This document shows positions 16,562 through 25,040 of a stretch of 29,050 bases of DNA, piece by piece. How positions within the stretch are numbered: position 1 is the first letter of the stretch; each line of letters opens with the position of its first letter. The DNA is from a virus. A program made the position numbers and the translations under genes. The notes under the pieces are model-generated. The model ran no database searches. It was given only the letters and a program-made list of their open reading frames with translations, and had not been told where the DNA came from. The stretch spans positions 1 through 29,050 of the IMG/VR virus record IMGVR_UViG_3300010885_018495; one strand, 5' to 3'.

Positions 16562-16864
16562 ATGAAGATTAATCAAGCAATGATTGAATCTTATATCCGT
16601 AACTTGGTAGGTCAAATTATTGGAGCGGCAACAATTGTTGCAGCATCAACACATGTGGCTATTTCAAGTTTCGGTGGACATGAGTGGTTGCTAGTAACAA
16701 ACTCTCTATGGGCATCACTTGTTCCAGTAGCACTACGCTATGTTAACAAGAAGGATCCTGCATTTGGCATGGTTGCACAATTTGCAACATCTGCTGTAAC
16801 CAAGAAGCTAGATGAGGCTGCGAAGCCTAAGAAGGCTCCTGCTAAGAAGTCAGCTTCTAAGTAG
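16562..16864 (+). CDS. Two-helix membrane protein, holin candidate
   Basis: The ATG at 16562 follows AAGGAG. The 100 residues have two hydrophobic stretches (about 16-36, LVGQIIGAATIVAASTHVAI, and about 43-61, LLVTNSLWASLVPVALRYV) and a C-terminal tail rich in Lys, Ala and Pro (KKAPAKKSASK). This matches class II holin topology with a basic cytoplasmic tail, so a holin that opens the membrane at lysis is plausible. No endolysin is next to it, which weakens the call; a membrane anchor or superinfection protein is an alternative. All eleven lysines use AAG although AAA is common in neighbouring genes. Confidence 0.5.
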   Translation: MKINQAMIESYIRNLVGQIIGAATIVAASTHVAISSFGGHEWLLVTNSLWASLVPVALRYVNKKDPAFGMVAQFATSAVTKKLDEAAKPKKAPAKKSASK

Positions 16865-16883
16865 TCTATAGAAAAACTAAATA

Positions 16884-17066
16884 ATGTATTGTAAAAGATG
16901 TAATGGCAGAGTTTTTGTAGACAGGGTTTATTCTCAAAAAATCCGTGTTGAACTGTATTGCATTATGTGTGGGAACAGATGGATGATCAAGAGAGATTCA
17001 AGGTTCGGTATATGGCTGTCAAAAAGCGAGGAAAGGCTTCACAAAAGCTACGGTATTTCTACTTAA
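16884..17066 (+). CDS. Small zinc-ribbon protein
   Basis: 60 residues with C3-x-x-C6 and C26-x-x-C29 around a short beta hairpin: a classic four-cysteine zinc ribbon as found in transcription-factor and topoisomerase-like modules. A basic C-terminal tail follows. It opens the DNA-metabolism region and its end overlaps the next gene. It probably binds nucleic acid or RNA polymerase, which is inference from the fold. No SD is obvious before the ATG (ACTAAATA), so the start is the least certain point, but the first CxxC falls right after this ATG. Confidence 0.55.
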   Translation: MYCKRCNGRVFVDRVYSQKIRVELYCIMCGNRWMIKRDSRFGIWLSKSEERLHKSYGIST

Positions 17067-17527
17067 ATACCAAGCTTTATAAAGTCTTAAGACAATCAAG
17101 AGCAGAAGATCTTATGGTCGCCTGGGATTACGAGATGGGTAAGCGTGTAGCGTTTGTATTAACTGACGTTAAAAACAATATGCAAAACGCTTACCCTCTT
17201 TCCAAAGTTTGTAAACTTATCGGAAGACATGAAGACACGATCAAAAGACATTTATATGCGGGTAATATTAGAAAGCCACAACAGGTTTATTCTTTAAACG
17301 GAAAGAAAACTCCAGGTAAGTATTATTGGAGTGAAGATGATATTAGAGAAATGCATGAATTTTTTAAAACTGTACACAGAGGTAGACCAAGAAATGATGG
17401 CGAGATCCATCCAGGCAATATGCCAAGTAGAGCAGAGGTGGAAGCAATGATGAGACAAGAAAATATTTTATATGTTAAAAATAACGATGGGACATTTAGT
17501 CCAGTTTGGAAGCAACCAGAATGGTAG
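17012..17527 (+). CDS. MerR/excisionase-like HTH DNA-binding protein
   Basis: 171 residues from the ATG at 17012. Alternatives are ATG 16979 and TTG 16958; no strong SD settles this, and 17012 gives the smallest overlap with the zinc-ribbon gene. The core (about 60-95) reads YPLSKVCKLIGRHEDTIKRH followed by LYAGNIRKPQQ, a helix-turn-helix of the excisionase/MerR kind in which the second helix is DTIKRHLYAG. A wing-like YYWSEDDIREMHEF segment follows. The N-terminus is basic. It may control transcription of the replication genes downstream or recognise the replication origin. Family placement rests on the HTH pattern alone. Confidence 0.6.
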   Translation: MAVKKRGKASQKLRYFYLNTKLYKVLRQSRAEDLMVAWDYEMGKRVAFVLTDVKNNMQNAYPLSKVCKLIGRHEDTIKRHLYAGNIRKPQQVYSLNGKKTPGKYYWSEDDIREMHEFFKTVHRGRPRNDGEIHPGNMPSRAEVEAMMRQENILYVKNNDGTFSPVWKQPEW

Positions 17528-17763
17528 AGAATAATAAATTAAGTAAAGAGGCAAAGCAAACTCTTGATGCTGCCATTAGAGTTCTTGAATACGCTATGGA
17601 GATAGCTGGACAAAAAGAGGATCTTGATGCTATGATAGCAATATCAGACCGCCTTATGATGCTTTACCAGCATTTGGCAGACAAAGGTCACAAGAAGTTT
17701 AAGCCAGGCTTTGCATTAATGGAAAAGGAAGATATAAAAGATGACAACTCAGACGAACGTTAA
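17521..17763 (+). CDS. Hypothetical small helical protein
   Basis: The start is the ATG at 17521, overlapping the previous stop (ATGGTAG); a longer TTG start at 17506 is less likely. The 80 residues form a helical hairpin (KEAKQTLDAAIRVLEYAMEI and AMIAISDRLMMLYQHLAD), reminiscent of a TPR-like unit, then a charged tail. No cysteine and no membrane segment. It is the first of three small genes before the helicase, so a replication-accessory role is possible. The family is not recognised. Confidence 0.55.
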   Translation: MVENNKLSKEAKQTLDAAIRVLEYAMEIAGQKEDLDAMIAISDRLMMLYQHLADKGHKKFKPGFALMEKEDIKDDNSDER

Positions 17764-17953
17764 GGTTGATTTACAATTTACTCGTAACCTAGGAAACTTT
17801 GAAAGTTTAAAAGTCGGGATTGGAATTGAAGATTTTCAACGCAATGGTGAGACTATTGACGAAGCCACAAATAGAGTGTATACTTTTGTAGAGAAAAAGC
17901 TAATGGAAAAAGTTGGCGAGATAGAGGAAGAGCTAAAGGCCAAGAAAAAATGA
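17741..17953 (+). CDS. Hypothetical small protein
   Basis: A 70-residue protein that begins inside the previous gene (23-base overlap) and ends in an ATGA overlap with the next. The N-terminal half is a beta hairpin (KVDLQFTRNLGNFESLKVGIGI). The C-terminal half is a charged helix (NRVYTFVEKKLMEKVGEIEEEL) ending in Lys residues. The order beta-hairpin plus helix recalls small single-stranded DNA or protein-binding phage factors but no family is recognised. Coding reality is supported by the tight overlaps and the absence of an alternative frame. Confidence 0.55.
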   Translation: MTTQTNVKVDLQFTRNLGNFESLKVGIGIEDFQRNGETIDEATNRVYTFVEKKLMEKVGEIEEELKAKKK

Positions 17954-18309
17954 CCAAAGATGAAGCAAAGTTAGCCTACGGTTTAGTTGGGTTTTATTGT
18001 GCTTTATACAAACAGGTCTACGGTAAATCCCCAGTTGTAAATCGTTATCGTGAAAAATGGGCGATGCAAGATGTTATTGATAGTATTGGATATGACAGAG
18101 CAAAAGAATTACTTGAGTATTATTTTAAATCAAGTCGTCCAGGTCATCCTATACAATGGTTTTTTTATAACTTTGAGAAGATAGATTTAACTCTTACTCA
18201 AATTGAGCAAGACAAAGTGCGTCGTGAACTAATAAGAGCCAAGACAAAGACTATGGTTGAAGAAAGAGACAATGAATACAGAGTCAGCAGTAATCACAGC
18301 GATATGTGA
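17950..18309 (+). CDS. Hypothetical protein before helicase, possible helicase loader
   Basis: 119 residues, helical and basic, with the segment LLEYYFKSSRPGHPIQWFFYNFEKID in the middle third and a charged C-terminal helix (KVRRELIRAKTKTMVEERD). It begins with an ATGA overlap and ends inside the helicase gene (38-base overlap), so it is closely tied to DnaB expression. Small helical proteins in this position in other phages load or regulate the replicative helicase; that job is inference from position. There is no ATP-binding motif, so it would not be a DnaC-type ATPase. Confidence 0.5.
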   Translation: MTKDEAKLAYGLVGFYCALYKQVYGKSPVVNRYREKWAMQDVIDSIGYDRAKELLEYYFKSSRPGHPIQWFFYNFEKIDLTLTQIEQDKVRRELIRAKTKTMVEERDNEYRVSSNHSDM

Positions 18310-19498
18310 AAATAAAGATATTTCAGTTGTTATGTCTGGAAATATTGATGAAGTCTTTACTTCACACAGAGATGTGTGGGAAGGTCTTAAGTCTTATTAT
18401 TTAAAGTTTAAAGCTGTACCTGATGTTTCTGTGCTTACTGAAAGATTTAAAGATTTTGAGCCTACAAAAACTAAAGGTGAAACAGCATACTACCTAGATC
18501 AACTTAAGAATGAATATCTTGCTTCCCGTCTACGCAACTTACTTTTATCCTCTGGTGCAAGTTTAAAGACAGAAGCTTCAGGAAGAGTTGTTGCACAAAT
18601 GCAAGCAGAACTTGCAACACTTAGCAGACTAACTTCTAATGTTAGAGATGTTGACTTAACTGATTATAAAGAAGCAAAAAAACATTTTCAAGCAATTAAA
18701 GACCGCTCTGATGCAATGGGTGGTAGTCCAGGAATTATGACTGGCTTTAAAGCAATTGATTATGCATATCCTACAGGAATGGCTCCAGGACACCTTATCG
18801 TTATGATTGGTTGGCCAGGTAAGGGTAAGACTTGGTTCTCGTCTTATTTGGCCTGCAAAGCCTGGGAACAGGGCTTTAAACCCATGATTGTGTCACTTGA
18901 AATGACACCAGAGAATATGCGTGACCGTATCTATACTATGATGGGGTCGGGATTGTTTAAGGCTTCAGACTTTGCTAGAGGAGATATTAACATTGATCAA
19001 TTTGATGATTGGGGTTCAAAGAAATTTGCTGATAAGAACCAATTTATCCTAGTATCAAATGAAGGTGTGGGAGAAGTAACTCCAAATGTTATTCAAGCAA
19101 AAATTGACCAGTATAAACCTGATATTGTTATTTTAGATTATCACCAGCTGTTTTCTGATAACCAGAATTCAAAGGGTCCTACAGAACGAAATATGAATAT
19201 TTCTAAATCTTTCAAGAAGTTGGCAATGTCTAATAACATTCCAATTATTGATATTACTGCTGCAACTGCAGAAGAAGTAGCAGATCACGATTCACCGCCA
19301 ATGCTAAGCCAAGTTGCTTGGTCAAAGGCAATTGAATATGATGCTGATATGGCTATGGCAATACACAAAAACCCTGATAGCAATATCATGGAGATTGTCA
19401 GTCGCAAGAACCGTCACGGAACTGAATTCGGAATGTATCTGGATTGGGATCTTAATCGGGGAATTGTTAAAGAAGTCTACGATATTCCTATTGGATAA
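18272..19498 (+). CDS. dnaB: Replicative DNA helicase, DnaB-like
   Basis: The start is taken as the ATG at 18272, preceded by GAAGAAAGAGAC; an in-frame TTG lies 15 bases upstream. The 408-residue protein has a small N-terminal helical domain (about 1-120), a linker and a RecA-fold motor. Walker A is G180-WPGKGKT-187, the SLEMTPENM strand follows, and Walker B is DIVILDY with D289. A late SRKNRHG carries the arginines expected for the finger and beta-hairpin. It unwinds the fork as a hexamer. It is shorter than host DnaB (about 450-470), mainly in the N-terminal half, as is usual for phage versions. Confidence 0.9.
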   Translation: MNTESAVITAICENKDISVVMSGNIDEVFTSHRDVWEGLKSYYLKFKAVPDVSVLTERFKDFEPTKTKGETAYYLDQLKNEYLASRLRNLLLSSGASLKTEASGRVVAQMQAELATLSRLTSNVRDVDLTDYKEAKKHFQAIKDRSDAMGGSPGIMTGFKAIDYAYPTGMAPGHLIVMIGWPGKGKTWFSSYLACKAWEQGFKPMIVSLEMTPENMRDRIYTMMGSGLFKASDFARGDINIDQFDDWGSKKFADKNQFILVSNEGVGEVTPNVIQAKIDQYKPDIVILDYHQLFSDNQNSKGPTERNMNISKSFKKLAMSNNIPIIDITAATAEEVADHDSPPMLSQVAWSKAIEYDADMAMAIHKNPDSNIMEIVSRKNRHGTEFGMYLDWDLNRGIVKEVYDIPIG

Positions 19499-19518
19499 TA
19501 TGTAATGTCTGGCTAACT

Positions 19519-19527
19519 TGGTATAAT
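19519..19527 (+). promoter_or_regulatory. Extended -10 promoter candidate after helicase
   Basis: TGG directly before TATAAT (19522-19527) in the 50-base gap after dnaB. No convincing -35 box. The predicted start is near 19534, about 15 bases before the next ATG. It could drive the unknown gene and the primase. Confidence 0.5.
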
Positions 19528-19548
19528 TATCAAGACAGTTAGGCAGCC

Positions 19549-19830
19549 ATGTACCCAAGAAAAATACATGACTTTTGGATTAGCGGAACCATCATGGATG
19601 ATTCTAAACTCCAAAACTCTAGAGAGAATTACGAGAGGCTTTTAGTCCAGCAGATGCGGGACAAGGGCTATATACCCGTCCTTGACATACAGCCACAATT
19701 TAATATAAAATATAACGAGGAGAAGGATCACTATACCTTCAACCTAGTTATGTACGGGATTTATCTTGGGAAAGCCAAAGCACTGAAATACGAAGGTTTC
19801 TCGGGACAGAGTTTAATACCTAAAGGATAA
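19549..19830 (+). CDS. Hypothetical protein between helicase and primase
   Basis: 93 residues from the ATG at 19549; an in-frame ATG at 19594 would give 78 residues, and neither has a strong SD. It contains a helix (NYERLLVQQMRDKGYIPVLD) followed by beta strands (FNIKYN, HYTFNLVMYGIYLG) ending in a charged turn. Tight placement after the dnaB promoter and directly before the primase suggests a replication role. Codon use is somewhat richer in G/C than dnaB. The family is not recognised; the beta-rich half could bind DNA or form a dimer. Confidence 0.55.
   Translation: MYPRKIHDFWISGTIMDDSKLQNSRENYERLLVQQMRDKGYIPVLDIQPQFNIKYNEEKDHYTFNLVMYGIYLGKAKALKYEGFSGQSLIPKG
19682..19709 (+). promoter_or_regulatory. 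Possible internal promoter before primase
   Basis: TTGACA (19682-19687), a 16-base spacer and TATAAA (19704-19709) lie inside the preceding gene. The region is AT-rich, so a chance match is possible. If used, it gives an RNA with a leader of about 118 bases to the primase ATG at 19834. Confidence 0.3.
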
Positions 19831-19833
19831 TAC

Positions 19834-20793
19834 ATGTTAGATGCATATACTAAAGCGGATCTCCGCTCTATTCTGCGTTCTTGCAATATAGAAATTGTTT
19901 CAGAAACAGGCACAGATTTTTTATGTCTATGTCCATTTCATCACAATGTAGACTCCCCAGCTTTTGCAGTAAGTTATTCAAAAGGCCTTTACATTTGCTA
20001 CAATCAAAATTGTGATTCATCTGGAACTGTATTAGACCTTGTAAAACTACTTACAAATAGAAATGACTTTGAAGCATTAAGATTTATTTCTCAAAACAAA
20101 CAGACTGCAGAAGATGCATTTGAAGATGGGCTCAAAGACTTGCTTGATGAAAAACCAGAGTTTGTTCCGTTTCCAGAAGAGACATTAGAAAAATTGTACA
20201 AAGAACTTGCAGTAACACCAGAAGCTGTGAGCTATTTTGATTCACGTCAAATAGGTTTGTCTGCAATTGCACATTTTAAACTTGGCTACTCTTCTAATAT
20301 GGGAATGGTAACTGTACCATTGCATTCACCAGATGGGTTACCTGTAGGCATTATTGGCAGATCAATTACTGATAAAAAGTTTAAGAATAGTGTTAACTTA
20401 CCACGTAATAAGACTATGTTTAATTTGCATCGTGCTAAGCGTGAGGGTGGAACTATTATTGTTGTTGAGTCTAGCTTTGATGCTATTCGTTTATGGCAGG
20501 CGGGATATCCAAATGCAGTAGCCACTCTAGGTGGAAGCATTTCAGAGATTAATATACAAAACTTAAACAAATACGCATCTACAATTATTTTAATGATAGA
20601 TAATGATTCTGCTGGACGTGCACTTGGTAATACAATTGCTAATAAATTAAAGAGTAAAAATGTTTTGTGGGCTAAATATGACCACAACAATATCTATCCT
20701 CATTCTGCTAAAGATGTGGGAGATATGACAGATGAAGAAATAAAACAATGTATTAAGAATGCAATTCCGCATTTTGAGTACGCTGTTATGTGA
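19834..20793 (+). CDS. dnaG: DNA primase, DnaG/CHC2-toprim type
   Basis: The ATG follows AAAGGA. The 319 residues hold an N-terminal CHC2 zinc-finger site (C33, H36, C55, C60 in CPFH ... CYNQNC) and a toprim catalytic centre with E212 in VVESSFDA and the pair D256/D258 in LMIDNDSAG. It makes RNA primers for the phage fork. At 319 residues it is only about half the size of host DnaG, lacking the C-terminal helicase-binding domain, so contact with DnaB may use another protein. The stop codon TGA doubles as the extended -10 element of the ssb promoter. Confidence 0.85.
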   Translation: MLDAYTKADLRSILRSCNIEIVSETGTDFLCLCPFHHNVDSPAFAVSYSKGLYICYNQNCDSSGTVLDLVKLLTNRNDFEALRFISQNKQTAEDAFEDGLKDLLDEKPEFVPFPEETLEKLYKELAVTPEAVSYFDSRQIGLSAIAHFKLGYSSNMGMVTVPLHSPDGLPVGIIGRSITDKKFKNSVNLPRNKTMFNLHRAKREGGTIIVVESSFDAIRLWQAGYPNAVATLGGSISEINIQNLNKYASTIILMIDNDSAGRALGNTIANKLKSKNVLWAKYDHNNIYPHSAKDVGDMTDEEIKQCIKNAIPHFEYAVM

Positions 20794-20799
20794 TATAAT
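20791..20799 (+). promoter_or_regulatory. Extended -10 promoter for ssb, overlapping the primase stop
   Basis: TGA plus TATAAT (20794-20799); the TGA is the primase stop codon. No good -35 box is seen. The predicted start near 20806 gives a leader of about 39 bases with AAGGAG before the ATG at 20845. Confidence 0.55.
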
Positions 20800-20844
20800 G
20801 GTAATAACAGGACACATTACAGTCCACTACACAAGGAGAAATAA

Positions 20845-21522
20845 ATGGGAATAGTAACAGGGTTGAAGGCAATGAACCTTCAAATGGAACAAAAATCACA
20901 TTCAGGTGATTCACAAAAAGGAAGATGGCTACAACTTAAAGATGGTCAATCACTAAAAATCAGATTCATGCAAGAAATTGATCCAGACTCACCAACATAT
21001 GTTGAAAAAGCTGGTCTAGCATTTATTGCAATTGAACACACAAATCCAGCAGACTACAAGCGTAAAGCACTTTGCACAATTGAAGACCAAGGTCGTTGTT
21101 ACGGATGCGAAATGCATCGTCGTGATCCAAAGGCAGGTTGGAAAGGTCGTCAACGTTTCTACGCAAACGTTTTAGTTGATGACGGTACAGAAGAGCCATA
21201 CGTTGCAATCTTTTCACAAGGCGTTGGTCCAAAATCAGCAACTCAAGAAGTTGTTTCTTATGCGGGAGAAACTGGAAGCATCACAAACCTTAACTGGAAA
21301 CTAAAGCGTACAGGCGAGAAGACTGATACAAATTACTCAATCATTCCACTTCCTACTGCATCTGCAGAAGCAATTGATTTTGACAAGTATGAACTTCATG
21401 ATCTTTCAAAGACAGCAGTTCGTGATGTTCAATATCCAGACCAGGAAAATTTCTATTTTGGAATTACTTCAGAATCATCAGATTCAAAAGCATCAACCAC
21501 CTCATCAGCTGTTGAGTGGTAA
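20845..21522 (+). CDS. Single-stranded DNA-binding protein, zinc type
   Basis: 225 residues with SD AAGGAGAA. The domain resembles phage ssDNA-binding proteins of the T4 gp32 sort. A GRWLQLKDGQSLKIRFM strand opens an OB-like fold. A zinc site reads H65-x11-C77-x7-C85-x2-C88, close to gp32 (H64, C77, C87, C90, recalled from the family). The C-terminal tail is Ser/Asp-rich and ends in AVEW, as expected for a partner-binding tail. Position between primase and polymerase agrees. Arginine is mostly CGT rather than AGA, unlike the tail genes, consistent with high expression. The call is a pattern match; no alignment was made. Confidence 0.7.
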   Translation: MGIVTGLKAMNLQMEQKSHSGDSQKGRWLQLKDGQSLKIRFMQEIDPDSPTYVEKAGLAFIAIEHTNPADYKRKALCTIEDQGRCYGCEMHRRDPKAGWKGRQRFYANVLVDDGTEEPYVAIFSQGVGPKSATQEVVSYAGETGSITNLNWKLKRTGEKTDTNYSIIPLPTASAEAIDFDKYELHDLSKTAVRDVQYPDQENFYFGITSESSDSKASTTSSAVEW

Positions 21523-21546
21523 TAACTAACAAGTAGAAAGCTAAAC

Positions 21547-24500
21547 ATGTCTGACTTTGTTCACCTGCATGTCCATTCGCACTATTCGCTTATGGATGGT
21601 TTAAATACACCAAACGAGTTGCTCGTTGCTGCAAAAAATCAAGGTCAGGCATGTTTGGCTATTACTGATCATGGCTCTCTTGCATCTCACAGAGATATGC
21701 AAATTGCTGCAAAAGAACTTGGTATGAAACCGATTCTTGGGCTTGAAGCCTATCTTTCAGAAACAGATCGTTTTGACAAAAGAGCAGTAGCAAAAAGAGA
21801 TGACAATACTTCTTTATATTCTCACATTATCCTATTGGCAAAGAATGATTTAGGTTTAAAAAATCTTCAAAAGCTTTCCCAGATTGCTTGGACAGAAGGT
21901 TACTACCATAAACCACGCATTGACATGGAAGTTCTTTTTGAGTTTGGTGACGGTATAATTGTATTGTCTGGTTGCATGGGTGGAATTATTTCTAAAGCTA
22001 TAGAGCGTGGGGATAATGAAAAAGCAAGAGAATATACTAAGATGCTAAAAGATCGTTTTGGTAAAGATTTTTATATTGAAGTTCAAGCACATAACCCAGA
22101 TAGTTTAAATACTGCTTTACTTGCATTGGCAGATGAGTTTAAAGTACAGCCAGTAGCAACGGGGGATTGTCATTTTGCAGTTAAAGAAGAACGGGATTTG
22201 GAAGAGCTTTTGCTTATTCTATCTACCAAGCCAACACAAAACAAAGAAGCAGATTATACAAGTGGTCGTTTACGATCTAACATTATTGATAGGTTTGACC
22301 ATCTTTATCCCAATCGCCCTATTAGTTTCGCTGACATTAACGTTTTTATTCAATCCCGCATTGAGATTGAAGAAGACTTTATCAAAGCGGGCATTACACG
22401 CAAAGACATTTATGAATCATCAGTAGAGATTGCTGATAAGATTGAAGCATATGATTTTCACGAAAATCTAGATTTGCTTCCAGTACCAAAAAAGAATGCA
22501 CTAAAAACAGTAAAAGATTTATGTGAAAAGTCTCTAGTAGAAATGGGTTTAGATAATGAGACATATAAAGAAAGACTTAAAGAAGAACTTCAAGTTATTT
22601 CCGATAAAAACTTTGCTAGCTATTTCCTTGTTGTTGGGGATATGGTTGGCTGGGCGAAAGAAAATGAAATCCTTGTTGGACCAGGAAGAGGATCTGCAGC
22701 AGGATCGTTAGTATGTTATTTAATGGGTATTACAGAAGTAGACCCAATTAAATATGATTTACTTTTCTTTAGATTTATTAACCCAGAGCGTAATGACTTT
22801 CCAGATATTGATACAGATTTTATGGATCGTCGTCGTGGTGAGGTTAAAGAATATCTAAGAAAAAAGTTTAAACATGTTGCTTCTATTTCTACATTTCAAT
22901 ATTTTAAAGATAAGGGCGTAATTAAAGACGTTGCACGTACTTTTTTAGTTCCGCTTAAAGAGGTTGAAAGAACACTCAAGCATGTTGAAACTTTTGAAGA
23001 ATATGAATCAAGCCCAAACACAGAAGAATTTAGAAAGAAGTATCCTGAAGTAACAAAATATGCATCAATGTTGCGTGGAAAAATTCGTGGTAATGGAATG
23101 CATGCAGCGGGAGTTGTAGTTGCAAAAGATGATATTAGCAAGTACGTTCCAATTGAAACACGCAAAGACCCAAACGATTCAGTATCTGGGCGTATTCCAG
23201 TTGTTGCATATGACATGGAGCAAACAGCAGACTTAGGTTTGATTAAACTTGATGTGCTTGGACTTAAAACTTTATCAGTTATTGATGACACATTAAAAAC
23301 TATTCAAAAGATTAGCAAGAAAAAGATTGACCTTAAATCTTTAACGCTTGACGATCCTAAAGTATTTGAGATGCTTTCAAATGGATTTACTAAGGGTGTT
23401 TTTCAAGCTGAAGCAACACCTTACACAAACCTTCTTATGAAGATGGGCGTTAGCACATTTGAAGACCTAGCAGCATCTAATGCTTTGGTTCGTCCAGGTG
23501 CAATGAATACTGTAGGTGGATCTTATGTTCGTCGTAAAAAGGGTGATGAAATGATTACATATGCCCATCCAATTATGCATGAATTTACAGAACGTACATA
23601 CGGTGTTATTATTTATCAGGAACAAGTCATGCAAGCTTGCGTTCACTTAGGCGGAATGACTTGGATGGAAGCTGATAAGGTTAGAAAAATTATTGGAAAG
23701 AAGAAAGATGCTAAAGAGTTTGATATATTTAAAGATCAGTTTATTGCGGGAGCAAGCAAACATATTACTCCAGAAGATGCCGCCAAACTTTGGCATGACT
23801 TTGAAGCTCATGCTGGTTATTCTTTCAACCGTTCCCATGCTATTGCTTACTCTATGCTTAGTTATTATACTGCTTGGCTTAAGTGTTATTATCCGCTTGA
23901 GTTTATGTTTGCCATTCTTAAAAATGAAAAAGACAAAGATGCAAGAACAGACTACCTCCTTGAGGCTAAGCGATTGGGAATTAAGGTCTTATTACCCCAT
24001 GTAAATGAATCAGAGTTGGATTTTAGTATTCAAGGCAACTCAATTCGATTTGGTTTATCCAATATTAAATATATTTCAGATAACATTGGTAGTAAGATTA
24101 CAACACTAAGGCCTTTTAAAACATATGCAGAATTTATTGATAAAGCTAAAGAAAAGGGTAGCGGTATTAATTCAAGAGCATTAGAATCTTTAAATATGAT
24201 TGGTGCTTCTGCTTTTCCAGATAATCCACGTAAGGGTAACGAAAATGAAAACCTTTATGAGTATCTAGGAATTCCAAAGTTTGATACTGGAAAGCTAAGT
24301 CCAGCAATTAAAGCACAAGTCAACCCACTTCAAGAGTTTCTTGAGGAAGGATGCTTTGTTCTTTTAGCAATGGTTAAGTCTATTAAGAAAGGGACGGGAT
24401 GGAGCCGTGTAGAGCTTGTAGATGATACAGGATCAGTAGGTATATTCCATAGCGAGAATACGCAGATTGAGACGGGCATGATGTACTTTTTCCTAGTCGG

Positions 24501-24822
24501 AGATAACCGTATTCATAAGTATGTAACTATTGATGATGTTGTAAATAAAACAGATGATGCATTTGTACAATGGCTTTATAGAGACAAGTTAAAGATTGAT
24601 TCTGGCAAAAGGTTAGTTCTTGATTTTACACACTATAAAACAAAAGCTAATAAGATGATGGCACATATTATCTTGTCTGATGCAGATAAAAATTTAGAGC
24701 GTGTTATTGCTTTTCCAAAGTTGTACACAAAAGCTCTTGGCAAAATGCAGGCGGGAAGTATTTGTGACCCTGCTATTGCTGAAATGGATGATGGAACGCT
24801 ATACGTAAAGGAGGTAAATTAA
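21547..24822 (+). CDS. dnaE: DNA polymerase III alpha subunit, DnaE type
   Basis: 1091 residues, nearly the size of host DnaE. The PHP domain (1-220) has the full set of metal ligands: H8, H10, D17, H42, E67, H93, C143, D207, H209. The polymerase core has GPGRGSAAGSLV (378-389), catalytic D420 and D422 in PDIDTD and the third D569 in KLDVLGLKTL. A thumb/fingers region and a C-terminal OB domain (CFVLLAMVKSIKKGTGWSRV, about 940-960) follow. It copies the phage genome. I cannot identify a sliding-clamp-binding motif with confidence. There is no separate epsilon exonuclease in the window, so the intact PHP domain may proofread as in Mycobacterium tuberculosis DnaE1. Overlaps the next gene by one base. 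Confidence 0.95.
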   Translation: MSDFVHLHVHSHYSLMDGLNTPNELLVAAKNQGQACLAITDHGSLASHRDMQIAAKELGMKPILGLEAYLSETDRFDKRAVAKRDDNTSLYSHIILLAKNDLGLKNLQKLSQIAWTEGYYHKPRIDMEVLFEFGDGIIVLSGCMGGIISKAIERGDNEKAREYTKMLKDRFGKDFYIEVQAHNPDSLNTALLALADEFKVQPVATGDCHFAVKEERDLEELLLILSTKPTQNKEADYTSGRLRSNIIDRFDHLYPNRPISFADINVFIQSRIEIEEDFIKAGITRKDIYESSVEIADKIEAYDFHENLDLLPVPKKNALKTVKDLCEKSLVEMGLDNETYKERLKEELQVISDKNFASYFLVVGDMVGWAKENEILVGPGRGSAAGSLVCYLMGITEVDPIKYDLLFFRFINPERNDFPDIDTDFMDRRRGEVKEYLRKKFKHVASISTFQYFKDKGVIKDVARTFLVPLKEVERTLKHVETFEEYESSPNTEEFRKKYPEVTKYASMLRGKIRGNGMHAAGVVVAKDDISKYVPIETRKDPNDSVSGRIPVVAYDMEQTADLGLIKLDVLGLKTLSVIDDTLKTIQKISKKKIDLKSLTLDDPKVFEMLSNGFTKGVFQAEATPYTNLLMKMGVSTFEDLAASNALVRPGAMNTVGGSYVRRKKGDEMITYAHPIMHEFTERTYGVIIYQEQVMQACVHLGGMTWMEADKVRKIIGKKKDAKEFDIFKDQFIAGASKHITPEDAAKLWHDFEAHAGYSFNRSHAIAYSMLSYYTAWLKCYYPLEFMFAILKNEKDKDARTDYLLEAKRLGIKVLLPHVNESELDFSIQGNSIRFGLSNIKYISDNIGSKITTLRPFKTYAEFIDKAKEKGSGINSRALESLNMIGASAFPDNPRKGNENENLYEYLGIPKFDTGKLSPAIKAQVNPLQEFLEEGCFVLLAMVKSIKKGTGWSRVELVDDTGSVGIFHSENTQIETGMMYFFLVGDNRIHKYVTIDDVVNKTDDAFVQWLYRDKLKIDSGKRLVLDFTHYKTKANKMMAHIILSDADKNLERVIAFPKLYTKALGKMQAGSICDPAIAEMDDGTLYVKEVN

Positions 24823-25040
24823 TGACTGAAGAAACAAAGCAAGATATTAACAATATTAATATCTCTATTGAACAAATTATTGCAGCAATTCTTAACAAGG
24901 TTGGGAAAATGGAACTTACTTTGCAAGAATTATTAACTGATTATTCATCTAAGAGTATTGCGGTTAATCAAGATCCAGATACTCAAATGGTAACATTTGA
25001 AATGGCAGATGTGCCAGAAACAGAAAACGAAGAAGTTTGA
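24822..25040 (+). CDS. Hypothetical small acidic protein
   Basis: 72 residues starting at a TAATG overlap with dnaE; SD AAGGAGG lies just upstream inside dnaE, so start and expression are well supported. The first half is a helix (IEQIIAAILNKVGKMELTLQE) and the second half is acidic (VPETENEEV at the end). Translational coupling to dnaE suggests a polymerase accessory or clamp-contact role, but no motif confirms it. Its TGA stop is part of the next promoter. Confidence 0.55.
   Translation: MTEETKQDINNINISIEQIIAAILNKVGKMELTLQELLTDYSSKSIAVNQDPDTQMVTFEMADVPETENEEV

Noticed and set aside
20286-20690. 134-residue open frame on the - strand inside the primase gene
   Set aside because: Lies opposite the toprim region; no ribosome binding site, and all real genes here are on the + strand.
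22896-23291. 131-residue open frame on the - strand inside dnaE
   Set aside because: Mirror frame of a strongly conserved gene; no SD, no promoter and composition typical of an antisense shadow.
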